64,000 nt of DNA, from positions 124,001 through 188,000 of the forward strand of contig NZ_JAEKJA010000006.1 of the NCBI RefSeq assembly GCF_016411865.1. Direction: 5' to 3'. Both the position numbers and the translations under genes were made by a program. Below are positions 34,986 through 44,087 of the stretch, piece by piece. Under the pieces are notes generated by a model that saw only the letters and a program-made list of their open reading frames with translations, was not told the DNA's origin and did not search any database. Numbering within the stretch: the stretch's first letter is position 1; each line of letters starts with the position of its first letter. This DNA comes from Acuticoccus mangrovi. Its GTDB lineage: Bacteria; Pseudomonadota; Alphaproteobacteria; Rhizobiales; Amorphaceae.

Positions 34986-35993
34986 ATGGCGAAGACCATC
35001 AATGTCGCGCTGCAGGGGGGAGGCGCCCACGGCGCCTTCACCTGGGGCGTGCTCGACGTGCTCCTGCATCAGCCCGACCTCGTCATCGAGGGGGTGACGG
35101 GCACGTCGGCCGGCGCCATGAACGCGGCGGTGGTGGCGAGCCACTACGGCAGCGGCGGCGCGGAGGCGGCATCCGAAGCGCTGGAGGCGTTCTGGCGGGA
35201 GGTGTCGGAGGCGGCACGCTTCTCCCCCTTCCGCCGCACGCTGATGGACCGGGTGCTCGGCAACTGGAGCCTCGACACCTCGCCCTTCTACCTCGCCTAC
35301 GACATCGCCTCGCGCGTGGTCTCCCCCGCCTTCGCCAACCCGCTCGACATCAATCCGCTGCGCCCGCTGGTGGAAAAATACGTGCGCTTCGACGTGCTCA
35401 ACGGGGTGTGCGCCCACAAGATCTTCATCGCCGCCACCAACGTGTGGACCGGCAAGGTGCGGATCTTCGAGCACGGCGAGATCAGCGTCGACGCACTGCT
35501 CGCCTCGGCCTGCATTCCGGAGCTCTTCGCGCCGGTCTTCATCGATGGCGTGCCCTATTGGGACGGCGGCTTCATGGGCAACCCGCCGCTCTTTCCGCTG
35601 TTCTACGGCACCGACACCGCCGATACGCTGATCGTGCAGATCAACCCGATCGAGCGGCAGAAGACGCCGGTGACGGCGCGCGAGATCGTCAACCGCGTCA
35701 ACGAGATCACCTTCAACGCCTCGCTCTTGAAGGAGCTGCGGGCGATCCGCTTCGTGGCCCGCCTCGTCGACGAGGGCAAGCTCGATCCGAGCGAATATAA
35801 GCGCGTCCGGATGCACCGGATCGCGAGCCCCGAGCTGAAGCCGCTCTCGGCCTCCTCCAAGCTCAACGGCGAGTGGACCTTCCTGCGCCATGTCCGCGAC
35901 ATCGGCCGCCGCGCCGCCGAACAATGGCTCGCGGCGCACTTCGACGACATTGGCGAACGCGATACGATCGACATTGCACGAGAGATCGCCTGA
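34986..35993 (+). CDS. Patatin-like phospholipase family protein (DUF3734 type)
   Basis: A 335-residue patatin-fold hydrolase. The oxyanion motif GGGAHGAF is at residues 11-18, the nucleophile is in GTSAG and the catalytic Asp is in DGGFMGNPP. The C-terminal half (NEITFNASLLKELRAIRFVARL, KRVRMHRI) matches the DUF3734 extension seen in alphaproteobacterial members. No signal peptide, so cytoplasmic. Immediately downstream of bdhA and likely co-transcribed. Substrates could be lipids or, given bdhA, poly- or oligo-hydroxybutyrate; this is not shown by sequence. Confidence 0.9.
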   Translation: MAKTINVALQGGGAHGAFTWGVLDVLLHQPDLVIEGVTGTSAGAMNAAVVASHYGSGGAEAASEALEAFWREVSEAARFSPFRRTLMDRVLGNWSLDTSPFYLAYDIASRVVSPAFANPLDINPLRPLVEKYVRFDVLNGVCAHKIFIAATNVWTGKVRIFEHGEISVDALLASACIPELFAPVFIDGVPYWDGGFMGNPPLFPLFYGTDTADTLIVQINPIERQKTPVTAREIVNRVNEITFNASLLKELRAIRFVARLVDEGKLDPSEYKRVRMHRIASPELKPLSASSKLNGEWTFLRHVRDIGRRAAEQWLAAHFDDIGERDTIDIAREIA

Positions 35994-36047
35994 TCATCGC
36001 GGCCCGCGCCGGGCCGGCGGATCGGCGGCGGAGGCACCGGCAGGCGG

Positions 36048-37853
36048 ATGGATCACGGCGTTTCTTTCCTGATGATCATTGCGCTGCTCGCCGGCGCGGT
36101 GATCTTCGTGCCGGTGTTCAAGCGGCTCGGCCTCGGCGCGGTGCTCGGCTATCTCTGCGCGGGGGTGGTGCTCGGTCCCTCCTTCCTCTCCGTCAGTGAG
36201 GAGCCGGAGGCGATCATGGAGGTCGCCGAGCTCGGCGTGGTGTTCCTCCTCTTCCTCATCGGGCTGGAGCTGAACCCGCACCGGCTGTGGTTGATGCGAC
36301 GGGACATCTTCGGCCTCGGCGCCCTGCAGGTGGTGGTGTGCGGGGGGCTCATCATGCTCTATCCGCTCTTCGTCACGGGCCGGTCGTGGGAAACGGCGCT
36401 GGTGGCGGGTCTCGGCCTCGCCCTCTCCTCCACGGCACTGGTGATGCAGCTCATCGAGGAGCGCGGCTCGATGCGGCTGCCCTACGGGCAGAAGACCTTC
36501 GCCGTTCTCTTGATGCAGGACATCGCCATCGTCCCCCTCCTGGTGGTGGTGACGCTGCTGTCGCCCGGCGGCGACAACATGGACGGGGCGAGCGTCTTTC
36601 TCGATCTCGCCCTCGCGGTGGGGGCGGTGGCGGCGATCGTCGTCATCGGCCACAATCTGCTGTCGCCGATGTTTCGCATTCTCGCCCGCTTCGGCGGCAC
36701 CGAGATCATGACGGCGGCGGCCCTCCTCGTGGTCATCGCCGCGGGCACGGCGATGGTGGCGGTGGGCCTGTCGATGGCGATGGGCGCCTTCATAGCCGGC
36801 GTGCTCCTCGCCGAGAGCAACTATCGCCACGAGCTCGAGGCCGACATCGAGCCGTTCCGCGGCCTGCTCCTCGGGCTGTTCTTCGTCTCGGTGGGCATGT
36901 CGCTCGACCTGCCGCTGATCGCTCAGAATCTCTTGCTGGTCCTCGGCGGGGTGGCGTGCATCCTCGTCGCGAAGTCGGTGGCGGTCTACGGGCTGGTGCG
37001 CGTCTTCGGCGGCGATCACATGACGGGGGTGAAGACGGGCCTTCTCCTATCGCAGGGCGGCGAGTTCGGCTTCGTCCTCTTCACGAGCGCGGCGACACAG
37101 GGGGTGATGACGGCGGAGGTGGCCGGGCTCCTGAGCGCCACGGTGATCCTCTCGATGGTCACGACGCCCTTCCTCGTGCGCTACCTGCCGCCGCTCCTCA
37201 TCCGCGCCCGCCCCAAGCCGGAGCCGACGGAGGACTATTCCGACGCCCAGGGCGACGTGCTCGTGATCGGCTTCGGCCGCTACGGCCAGATCGTGTCGCA
37301 GATGCTGCTCGCCGCGGGCTTCCGGCCGATCCTCCTCGACAACGACGTGGAGCGGGTGACGGAGGCCCGCCGCTTCGGCAGCCGCGTCTACTATGGCGAC
37401 GGATCGCGCCTCGACGTCCTGCGGGCGGCGGGGGCGGGGAAGGCGGCGCTGATCGCCGTGTGCACCGCGCCCAAGGAGCGCACGAGCGCCATCGTCGACC
37501 TGCTGCGCCACGAGTTTCCTCAAGCGCGGATCTTCGCCAGGGCCTACGACCGGCGGCACGCGCTGAACCTCTTCGCCCTCAATGTGGACTATCAGCGGCG
37601 CGAGACCTTCGATTCGGCGTTGCGCTTCGGGCGGGACGCGCTGGTCGCGCTCGGCAAGGAGCCGGGCGATGCCAAGGACGCCGAGATCCTGGTGCGCAAG
37701 CGCGACCGCGAGCGGCTCGAATATCAGCGCATCGAAGGACTGGCCGAGGGACACGCCAAGTGGCGCGAGGTCACCCCCGAGCCCTACATGCCCCCCATCG
37801 AGGACGAGGTGGACGACGACGAGCCTCCCGCCCCGCGCAAGGCCGCCGAATAG
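36048..37853 (+). CDS. Monovalent cation:proton antiporter-2 (KefB/C-like)
   Basis: A 601-residue CPA2 transporter. Residues 1-380 form the antiporter with about twelve hydrophobic segments, including ELGVVFLLFLIGLEL, LGLALSSTALVMQL and the transport-site region QDIAIVPLL, then GGEFGFVLF. Residues from about 400 form a TrkA-N domain starting VIGFGRYGQIVSQML, which binds NAD(H) or a nucleotide and gates transport; a cytoplasmic tail ends in acidic and proline-rich residues. Role: potassium or proton exchange in pH or electrophile stress. It follows the patatin gene by 54 bases and converges on the secretion operon, three bases from its end. Confidence 0.95.
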   Translation: MDHGVSFLMIIALLAGAVIFVPVFKRLGLGAVLGYLCAGVVLGPSFLSVSEEPEAIMEVAELGVVFLLFLIGLELNPHRLWLMRRDIFGLGALQVVVCGGLIMLYPLFVTGRSWETALVAGLGLALSSTALVMQLIEERGSMRLPYGQKTFAVLLMQDIAIVPLLVVVTLLSPGGDNMDGASVFLDLALAVGAVAAIVVIGHNLLSPMFRILARFGGTEIMTAAALLVVIAAGTAMVAVGLSMAMGAFIAGVLLAESNYRHELEADIEPFRGLLLGLFFVSVGMSLDLPLIAQNLLLVLGGVACILVAKSVAVYGLVRVFGGDHMTGVKTGLLLSQGGEFGFVLFTSAATQGVMTAEVAGLLSATVILSMVTTPFLVRYLPPLLIRARPKPEPTEDYSDAQGDVLVIGFGRYGQIVSQMLLAAGFRPILLDNDVERVTEARRFGSRVYYGDGSRLDVLRAAGAGKAALIAVCTAPKERTSAIVDLLRHEFPQARIFARAYDRRHALNLFALNVDYQRRETFDSALRFGRDALVALGKEPGDAKDAEILVRKRDRERLEYQRIEGLAEGHAKWREVTPEPYMPPIEDEVDDDEPPAPRKAAE

Positions 37854-37856
37854 GGC

Positions 37857-39185
37857 TCAGCTCTCGCGCCAGGCCTTGCGGAACTGCTCGGTCAGCGGCT
37901 TCAGCAGATAATGCACCACCGTCTGCTCGCCGGTGGAGATATAGAGCTCGGCCGGCATGCCCGGCAGGAGGACGAGATTTTCGGGCAGCCGGTCGAGCTC
38001 GCCCTCGTTCAGCGTGACCCGCACCACGTAGTAGGTGAAGCCCTGCCGCTCGTCGATGCTGGCGTCGGCCGAGACGAACGACACCGTGCCGTGCAGCTGC
38101 GGCGTGGTGCGGAAGTCGAACGCCGAGAGCACCACGATGGCGTCCTGGCCCATCTTCACGTCGTTGACGTCGGTGGGGGCGAGGCGGGCCTCGATCACCA
38201 GCTGATCGGCGGTCGGCACCACCTGCATGATCGTCTGCGCCGGCTGCACGACGCCGCCGACGGTGTGGACGGCGAGCTCGAACACCGTGCCGTCGGTCGG
38301 CGAGCGGATGTCCATGCGCTTCAGCTGGAAGTCGGCCGCGGCGCGGCGCTCCTTGAGGTTGGCGAGCTCGGGCTTGATCTCGGTGATCTCGGCGAAGGTC
38401 TTCTCGGCGCGGTCGGTGGTGAGCTGCATCACCTCGAGCTCGGTCTCGTTGATGCGGCCTTCGGCCATGGCGATCTGCGAGGTGAGCTCGCCGCGCTCGC
38501 CTTCGAGGCGCAGGCGGTTGCGCTTCAGGTTGACGATCTTGTCGCGCGTGGTGCGCCCGCGGTCGTAGAGGCCGCCGAGCACCTCGAGTTCTTCGTCGAT
38601 GAGGTTGATCTCGCCTTCCTTCGCCTTGCGCTGGGCGGTGAGGCCGTCGATCTGCTGGCGCAGCTGCTTCATGCGCTCGTTGAGCCGGTCGACCTGCCCG
38701 TCGATGGTGGCCCTGCGGGCGTCGAACACCTTCATCTGCGAATCGATCGCCTGCTTCACCAGCGGGTCGTCCTGGCGTTGCTGCAGCTCGCCGGGAACGG
38801 TGATCGCTTCGGCCTCGTCCCGTTCCGCCTCGAGGCGGGCGAGCTGGGCCTCCTTGGCGATGATCTGACCGTCGAGCAGGGCCTGGTTGGCGGCGACGAG
38901 GGTGTCGTCGAGGCGGATGAGGAGGTCGCCCGCCTTCACCTTGTCGCCGTCGGCGACGTTGATCTCGCCGACGATGCCGCCGTCGGGGTGCTGCACTTGC
39001 TTGACGTTCGAGGCGACCACGATCGTGCCGGAGGCGACGATGGCGGAGGCGAGGCGGGCCGTCGCCGCCCAGCCGCCGAGGCCGAACACCAGCGTGCAGC
39101 ACACGACCACTCCGAACAGCACGTAGCGGCGGATCGAGCTCGAGAAGCGCTTGGGCTTGGTGCGCTGAGCGGGAAGGGGGGCCAT
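37857..39185 (-). CDS. Type I secretion periplasmic adaptor (HlyD/PrtE family)
   Basis: A 442-residue membrane-fusion protein. A short cytoplasmic N-terminus precedes one membrane segment at about residues 20-43; a biotinyl-lipoyl-like half follows (VQHPDGGIVGEINVADGDKVKAGDLL), then a long coiled coil (about 95-275) and the second half (MDIRSPTDGTVFELAVHTVGGVVQPAQTIMQVVP, cited by its ends MDIRSP and QVVP). It bridges the inner-membrane ATPase to an outer-membrane TolC-like channel. It starts 15 bases after the ATPase stop. No TolC or secreted substrate gene is visible in the window. Confidence 0.93.
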   Translation of the reverse strand: MAPLPAQRTKPKRFSSSIRRYVLFGVVVCCTLVFGLGGWAATARLASAIVASGTIVVASNVKQVQHPDGGIVGEINVADGDKVKAGDLLIRLDDTLVAANQALLDGQIIAKEAQLARLEAERDEAEAITVPGELQQRQDDPLVKQAIDSQMKVFDARRATIDGQVDRLNERMKQLRQQIDGLTAQRKAKEGEINLIDEELEVLGGLYDRGRTTRDKIVNLKRNRLRLEGERGELTSQIAMAEGRINETELEVMQLTTDRAEKTFAEITEIKPELANLKERRAAADFQLKRMDIRSPTDGTVFELAVHTVGGVVQPAQTIMQVVPTADQLVIEARLAPTDVNDVKMGQDAIVVLSAFDFRTTPQLHGTVSFVSADASIDERQGFTYYVVRVTLNEGELDRLPENLVLLPGMPAELYISTGEQTVVHYLLKPLTEQFRKAWRES

Positions 39186-39200
39186 TGAGATGGTCTCCGC

Positions 39201-40961
39201 TTAGGCGTTCTGGGGAGCGGCGGGCTGGGTCTTCTGCCCCGGCTGCGGCTTCTGGAGTTGGGCTGCGGGGCGCACATTGTCCACCTTCTCGCGCCGCATC
39301 ACCTTCTTCAGCACCTCGTCGCGGTCGCCGAAGTCGGCGAGGCGGCCGTTCTCGATCAGCGCCAGCTTGTCCGTCGCCGACAGCGCCGAGGGGCGGTGGG
39401 CGACGATGATCACCACCGAGCCGCGCTCCTTCATGGTGGCGATGGCGCGGTTGAGGGCGCTGTCGCCGTAGCCGTCGAGGTTGGAGTTGGGCTCGTCGAG
39501 CACGATCAGGAAGGGATCGTCGTAGATCGCGCGGGCGAGGGCGATGCGCTGGCGCTGGCCGGCCGACAGCATCGCCCCCTGGTCGCCGAGCATCGTGGCG
39601 TAGCCGTCCTTCAACGACAGGATCAGCTCGTGGCAGCCGGCGGTCGTGGCGGCGGCGATGACCTTTTCGTCGGTGGCGTCGGGGGAGAAGCGGGCGATGT
39701 TGGCGGCGATGGTGCCCTCGAAGAGCTCCACGTCCTGCGGCAGGTAGCCGAGATGGCGGCCGAGAGCGTCGGGCTTCCACTGGGAGAGCGGGGCACCGTC
39801 GAGATTGACGCTGCCGCGGGCCGGCGGCCAGACGCCGACGAGGACGCGGGCGAGGGTCGACTTGCCCGACCCCGACGGGCCGATGATGCCGAGCGCCGTG
39901 CCGGCTTTGGCGCCGAGGCGGATGTCGATGAGGGTCGGGGTGCGCGAGCCCGGCGGCACCACGGTGATGGTGTCGACCATCAGATCGCGCTTGGGGGCGG
40001 GAAGGTCGACGGGCTCCGCCTCTTCGGGGCGATCGAAGAGGGCGCGCAGGCGGCGATAGGCCTGTTGGGCGGACAGCATCTGGCGCCAGTTCTGCACCGC
40101 CATCTCCACCGGCTGCAGACCGCGCGCCATGATGATCGAGGCGGCGATCATCGCGCCCGGCGAGATCTGCTCCTGGATCGCGAGATAGGCGCCGAGGGCG
40201 AGCACGGCCGACTGCAGGAACAGGCGGAACACCTTCGACAGCACCGAGGAGAGGCCGACGACGTCAGCGGCGCGGGCGTTGGCGGCGAGGAACTTGTCGT
40301 TCACCCCCTCCCACAGCGTGCCGACGGCCGACAGCATGCCCATGCCGTGCAGCACCTCGGCGTTGCGCCGGCCGGCGGACACGATCGAGTTGCGCTGGGC
40401 GGCGAGCTCGCCGCTCTGGCGCATCACCGGCCGCGCCGCCCGATCGGTCAGGAGGGCGATCGAGAAGAGCACGACCGCGCCCAGGACGGCGAGGTAGCCG
40501 AGCCAGGGGTGCACCAGGAAGACGATGCCGACATAGAGCGGCAGCCAGGGCATGTCGAAGATCGCCGTGACGCCCGAGGAGGAGAAGAACTGGCGCAGCT
40601 GGTCGACGTCGCGCACCGGCTCCGACTTGGCGGCCAGCGGCCCGGAGCGGATCGGCGCGCTCACCTGCGACAGGAAGGCGGCGCGGCCCACCTCCTCGTC
40701 GAACCGGTGGCCGACCCGCGTCAGCACGCGGTAGCGCACGAGGTCGATGAGACCCATGAAGACGTAGAGGCCGATGACGAGCACCACCAGGGCGAGCAGC
40801 GTGGGTACGCTGCGGCTCGTCAGGACGCGGTCGTAGACCTGCAGCATGAACAGCGGGCCGGTCAGCATCAAGATATTGACGACACAGCTGAAAATCGCCA
40901 CGGACACGAAGGTCCGTCGCGTGGCCGCGATGGCGCTCGCAAGGATGTTCGACTTCACCAC
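39201..40961 (-). CDS. Type I secretion ATPase/permease (PrtD family)
   Basis: A 586-residue ABC exporter half-transporter of the PrtD/RssB class, shorter than HlyB because it lacks a peptidase-like N-terminal domain. Membrane segments occupy roughly residues 15-290; the ATPase domain has Walker A GPSGSGKST (about 361-369), GYLPQDVELFEG, the signature LSAGQRQRIALARA (Ala in place of the usual second Gly) and Walker B FLIVLDEPNSNLD. The C-terminus is Gln/Pro-rich. Start is GTG. The adaptor gene follows directly, so both are one operon; export of RTX-type or small proteins is expected. Confidence 0.94.
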   Translation of the reverse strand: MVKSNILASAIAATRRTFVSVAIFSCVVNILMLTGPLFMLQVYDRVLTSRSVPTLLALVVLVIGLYVFMGLIDLVRYRVLTRVGHRFDEEVGRAAFLSQVSAPIRSGPLAAKSEPVRDVDQLRQFFSSSGVTAIFDMPWLPLYVGIVFLVHPWLGYLAVLGAVVLFSIALLTDRAARPVMRQSGELAAQRNSIVSAGRRNAEVLHGMGMLSAVGTLWEGVNDKFLAANARAADVVGLSSVLSKVFRLFLQSAVLALGAYLAIQEQISPGAMIAASIIMARGLQPVEMAVQNWRQMLSAQQAYRRLRALFDRPEEAEPVDLPAPKRDLMVDTITVVPPGSRTPTLIDIRLGAKAGTALGIIGPSGSGKSTLARVLVGVWPPARGSVNLDGAPLSQWKPDALGRHLGYLPQDVELFEGTIAANIARFSPDATDEKVIAAATTAGCHELILSLKDGYATMLGDQGAMLSAGQRQRIALARAIYDDPFLIVLDEPNSNLDGYGDSALNRAIATMKERGSVVIIVAHRPSALSATDKLALIENGRLADFGDRDEVLKKVMRREKVDNVRPAAQLQKPQPGQKTQPAAPQNA

Positions 40962-41307
40962 GGTGGGGCCTCAGACAAGCTCGATCGACTTCATAGGGGT
41001 CGCGGCTGCCCCCACCCTATCGGCGAGGGTCCGCTTCGAAAAGGGCGACGCCGGCACGAAGGCGACGGCGTGCGCCGCGCGGGAAGGCAACGACCCGATC
41101 GGTGGTGTGATTCGGGCACGAGTGCGGAACAAATAGGTGTGTGCACTCGACATTCTCGTCCATGTCAATGCACGATCTTGTAGCCGAATGTGAGAGAATT
41201 GTTATCTTGGTCATGAACCCGTTCATGGAGGCGCCCGAGGGATCGATGCGCCGGGGGTGTCTTCTGCTGTTCTTCGCGTGGCCAGGATCGAGGGTGGGCG
41301 GGCCGCA
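40962..41307. other. Divergent intergenic region, secretion operon / GGDEF-EAL gene
   Basis: About 345 bases between divergent genes. It contains one short perfect inverted repeat CATGAA-CCCG-TTCATG at 41212-41227, a possible operator, and an AT-richer stretch near 41190-41210. An in-frame GTG at 41257 could extend the GGDEF-EAL protein by 17 residues. No other gene is supported. Confidence 0.45.
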
Positions 41308-43362
41308 ATGATCGATCACCGACAGGATAGGGCGCTGCTCGGCCTCGCCATGACAGCGGGCGGGTTCACGCGCGCCCTGTTGTGTCCCTCGCTCGAGCGG
41401 ATCACCGCCGACGGGGATGCGGCGATCTCGCAGGAGGAGAACGTGCTCGCCGCGGCGAGCTTCGCCGAGGCTGTGGACGTGCCGGCGGCCGAGGTCGCCG
41501 CGCTGCCGCCGCGGGGCGACTGGCTGCGCTATTGCGACCGCCGGGGCCATGCGCCGGTGCTCCTCCTCCTGCGGCGCGGTTCGACCTCGCCGACCGACGC
41601 GACGCGGATCGCGGAGGTGGTGTTCAACGACCATGCCGCCCGCGTCGGCCTCGCCGAGGTGCGCAGCGCTCTGCGTCGGCGCAACGCGATCCTGAGCGGC
41701 GTCGAGACGATGACGCACATCGGCATCTGGCAGGTCGGGCTGACGAGCGGGCGCACCTCCTGGTCGGACGAGACCTACCGCATCTGTGGCATCGACCCCT
41801 CGGAGGCGACACCCAGCCTCGACGACGCCATCGCCTTGTTTCCGGAAGAGGTGCGGGGCCTCGTGCGCAACTATCTCGACGATGCGATCGAGCAGAAGTC
41901 GGGCTTCAACTTCGTGCTGCCCTTCCGCCGGGCCGACGGGGTGCTGCGCACCGTGCGCAGCGTCGGCTACGTGGTGACGGACGACGACGCCGAGGATTAT
42001 CTCTTCGGCATCATTCAGGACGTGACCGACGAGCGCGAGGCGCAGCTCCATCTCTGGTGGACGGCCAACCACGACACCCTCACCGGGCTGCCCAACCGGA
42101 TGCTGTGGCAAGAGCGCCTCTCCCATGCGCTGGAGATGGCGCAGAAGCGCAACCAGGCGGTCGGCCTCATCCTCGCCGATCTCGACCATTTCAAGTCGAT
42201 CAACGACGTCTATGGCCACGAGGCGGGCGACGAGGTGCTCAAGGCGGTCGCCGACCGGCTGACCGCCCACATGCGCCAGGGCGATACGCTCGCTCGCCTC
42301 GGCGGTGACGAGTTCGCCATCATCGTCAACGAGCTGGCCGAGCCGGACGACCTCGAGCGGCCGCTCCAGCGCCTCGTCAGCGCCGCCAACGTCGACTTCG
42401 GCTATCGCGGCACCGCCATCCCGGTCACCCTGTCGCTCGGCGCCGCCGTGTTTCCGCGCGACGCCGACGATGCGCGCGAGCTCTACCGCAACGCCGATCT
42501 TGCCCTCTTCCGCACCAAGGCCGACCCGCAGCGGCGCGGCACGCTCTACGATCCGCGCTACGGGCTCGAGCAGGAGGGGCGCGAGAAGCGGGTGCGGCTG
42601 ATCCGCGAGGCGATCGACGCGCAGGAGATCGTGCCGTGCTACCAGCCGGTCGTGCATCTCGGCACCGGCCGGCCGGCCTGCGTCGAGGCGCTGACGCGGT
42701 GGCGCGACGGCGAGCGCCTGCTCGACGTGAGTGCCTTCCCCACCGCCTTCGAGGATGCCGAGCTCGCCCCGCTCCTGGGGCTCACCCTGATCGACCAGAT
42801 CTCGCGCGACTGGCGCATCATGCGGGCCGAGCTCGGCGACGTGCCCGCTCTCAGCCTCAACGTGTCGCTGCGCCAGCTCCAGAACCTCTCCTTCGTCTCG
42901 GCGATCAACCGGATGCTCGACGAGGGCGTGGTCAAGGGTCCCGACCTCATCCTGGAGGTGAAGGTGGATCCGCTCGCCTCGCTGAGCCGCCACGTGCGTC
43001 CGGCCTTCCTGCAGCTCCTGAAGCGGGGGGTGTCGATCTCCTTCGACAGCCTCGTGAGCGGGGTCTCGGTGCTGGTGGAGCCCGGCGCGCTCGCCGTGCG
43101 CCAGATCAAGGTGAGCTGGGCGGCGATCGAGCAGTCGGAGGAGAAGGGACGGGCCGGGCCGGTGATCCGCGGCATGATCGACACCTGTCGCAATCTCGGC
43201 ATCGAGCTCGTCGCCTGCGAGATCGAGACGCAGGAGGAGCTGCGCCGGGTGCGCGGCATGGGGTTCCGCCTCGCCCAGGGCTTCCAGTTCGCCCGCCCGA
43301 TGCGGTTCGATGTGCTGCTCGGCTGGTTGCGGCAGGTCGAGCCGGTGGCGAGCGAGCGCTGA
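41308..43362 (+). CDS. PAS-GGDEF-EAL protein with degenerate EAL domain
   Basis: A 684-residue cytoplasmic c-di-GMP protein. A PAS-like segment lies around residues 130-235 (GIWQVGLTSGRTSWSDETYRI, then DGVLRTVRSVGYVV). The GGDEF domain is complete, with GGDEF at 332-336 and LILADLDHFKSIND for metal and nucleotide binding, so cyclase activity is likely. The EAL motif itself is at 460-462, but the other catalytic positions are changed: the usual DDFG is FDSL, LE.TE is LEVKV, and K.D is KVS. Phosphodiesterase activity is therefore improbable. Start ATG at 41308 follows GAGGGTGGG. A hairpin follows the stop. Confidence 0.9.
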   Translation: MIDHRQDRALLGLAMTAGGFTRALLCPSLERITADGDAAISQEENVLAAASFAEAVDVPAAEVAALPPRGDWLRYCDRRGHAPVLLLLRRGSTSPTDATRIAEVVFNDHAARVGLAEVRSALRRRNAILSGVETMTHIGIWQVGLTSGRTSWSDETYRICGIDPSEATPSLDDAIALFPEEVRGLVRNYLDDAIEQKSGFNFVLPFRRADGVLRTVRSVGYVVTDDDAEDYLFGIIQDVTDEREAQLHLWWTANHDTLTGLPNRMLWQERLSHALEMAQKRNQAVGLILADLDHFKSINDVYGHEAGDEVLKAVADRLTAHMRQGDTLARLGGDEFAIIVNELAEPDDLERPLQRLVSAANVDFGYRGTAIPVTLSLGAAVFPRDADDARELYRNADLALFRTKADPQRRGTLYDPRYGLEQEGREKRVRLIREAIDAQEIVPCYQPVVHLGTGRPACVEALTRWRDGERLLDVSAFPTAFEDAELAPLLGLTLIDQISRDWRIMRAELGDVPALSLNVSLRQLQNLSFVSAINRMLDEGVVKGPDLILEVKVDPLASLSRHVRPAFLQLLKRGVSISFDSLVSGVSVLVEPGALAVRQIKVSWAAIEQSEEKGRAGPVIRGMIDTCRNLGIELVACEIETQEELRRVRGMGFRLAQGFQFARPMRFDVLLGWLRQVEPVASER

Positions 43363-43380
43363 ACTCGGCGGATGGGCTGT

Positions 43381-43403
43381 GGCGCGGCTGCCGCAGCCGC
43401 GCC
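43381..43403 (+). terminator. GC-rich hairpin after GGDEF-EAL gene
   Basis: GGCGCGGCTGC-C-GCAGCCGCGCC, eleven-base perfect arms, starting 19 bases after the stop codon. The one-base centre means a few inner pairs open to form the loop. No T tract. Confidence 0.55.
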
Positions 43404-43525
43404 GGAAACGCCCCGGCGGCCCGGCCCGGCGCGGCCTCTCGCTCGGGCGTGCCCTTTTCGCCCCGTCGGAGCCGCGATAGGTACGTGCCACAGGTGCCCG
43501 TGTCGGCTCGGAGGGGACAACGCTC

Positions 43526-43975
43526 ATGCCGCCTATCCAGCATCATCATTGGCCGGGATGCTCGACGGTCAGCCCTTTCATCGTGTCCGACCGGGCGCTC
43601 GAGATCGTCGACTTCATCCGGACGGTGTTCGACGCCGACACGCTGGAGCCGCCCCTCATGCGGGGCGACGGGACGCTGTCCCACGCGGTGGTGAAGATCG
43701 GCGACACCACCATCATGCTGGGCGATCCGCGCGATCCGAACAGCCACCACAAGGCGTTCCTGCACATCTACGTGCCGGACTGCGACGAGACCTACGGCCG
43801 GGCGCTCGAGGCCGGCGCGACGAGCGTGATGGAGCCGGCCGACCACTTCTACGGCGACCGGGCGGGCGGGGTCGTCGACATCGCCGGCAACACCTGGTGG
43901 ATCGCCACCCACGTGCGCTCCCTCTCGCGCAGCGAGATCGAGCGCTTGGCGCGCGACGCGGAGGCCGCCGGCTGA
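43526..43975 (+). CDS. VOC-family protein (PhnB-like)
   Basis: A 149-residue vicinal-oxygen-chelate protein. The first repeat begins VSPFIVSDRALEIVDFIRTVF and the second AFLHIYVPDCDETYGRALEAG; the closing segment is FYGDRAGGVVDIAGNTWWIATHVR, the PhnB-type end. The N-terminus carries three His residues (QHHHW). Function unknown. It is a single gene between the GGDEF-EAL gene and the ABC permease gene 113 bases downstream. Confidence 0.85.
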   Translation: MPPIQHHHWPGCSTVSPFIVSDRALEIVDFIRTVFDADTLEPPLMRGDGTLSHAVVKIGDTTIMLGDPRDPNSHHKAFLHIYVPDCDETYGRALEAGATSVMEPADHFYGDRAGGVVDIAGNTWWIATHVRSLSRSEIERLARDAEAAG

Positions 43976-44087
43976 GCCCTCGCCGCCTGCGACAAAATCG
44001 CTTGCGGCGACACCGGGCGCCCCGCAGGATGGGCGCCCACCGCGGCCCGGGGGCCGGGTGGCGAATGCCCGGCGCCGAGGTCTTGCC

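Noticed and set aside
41257-41307. Upstream GTG start for the GGDEF-EAL protein
   Set aside because: In frame, but the ATG at 41308 has a better-placed ribosome site and the extra 17 residues show no recognisable feature.
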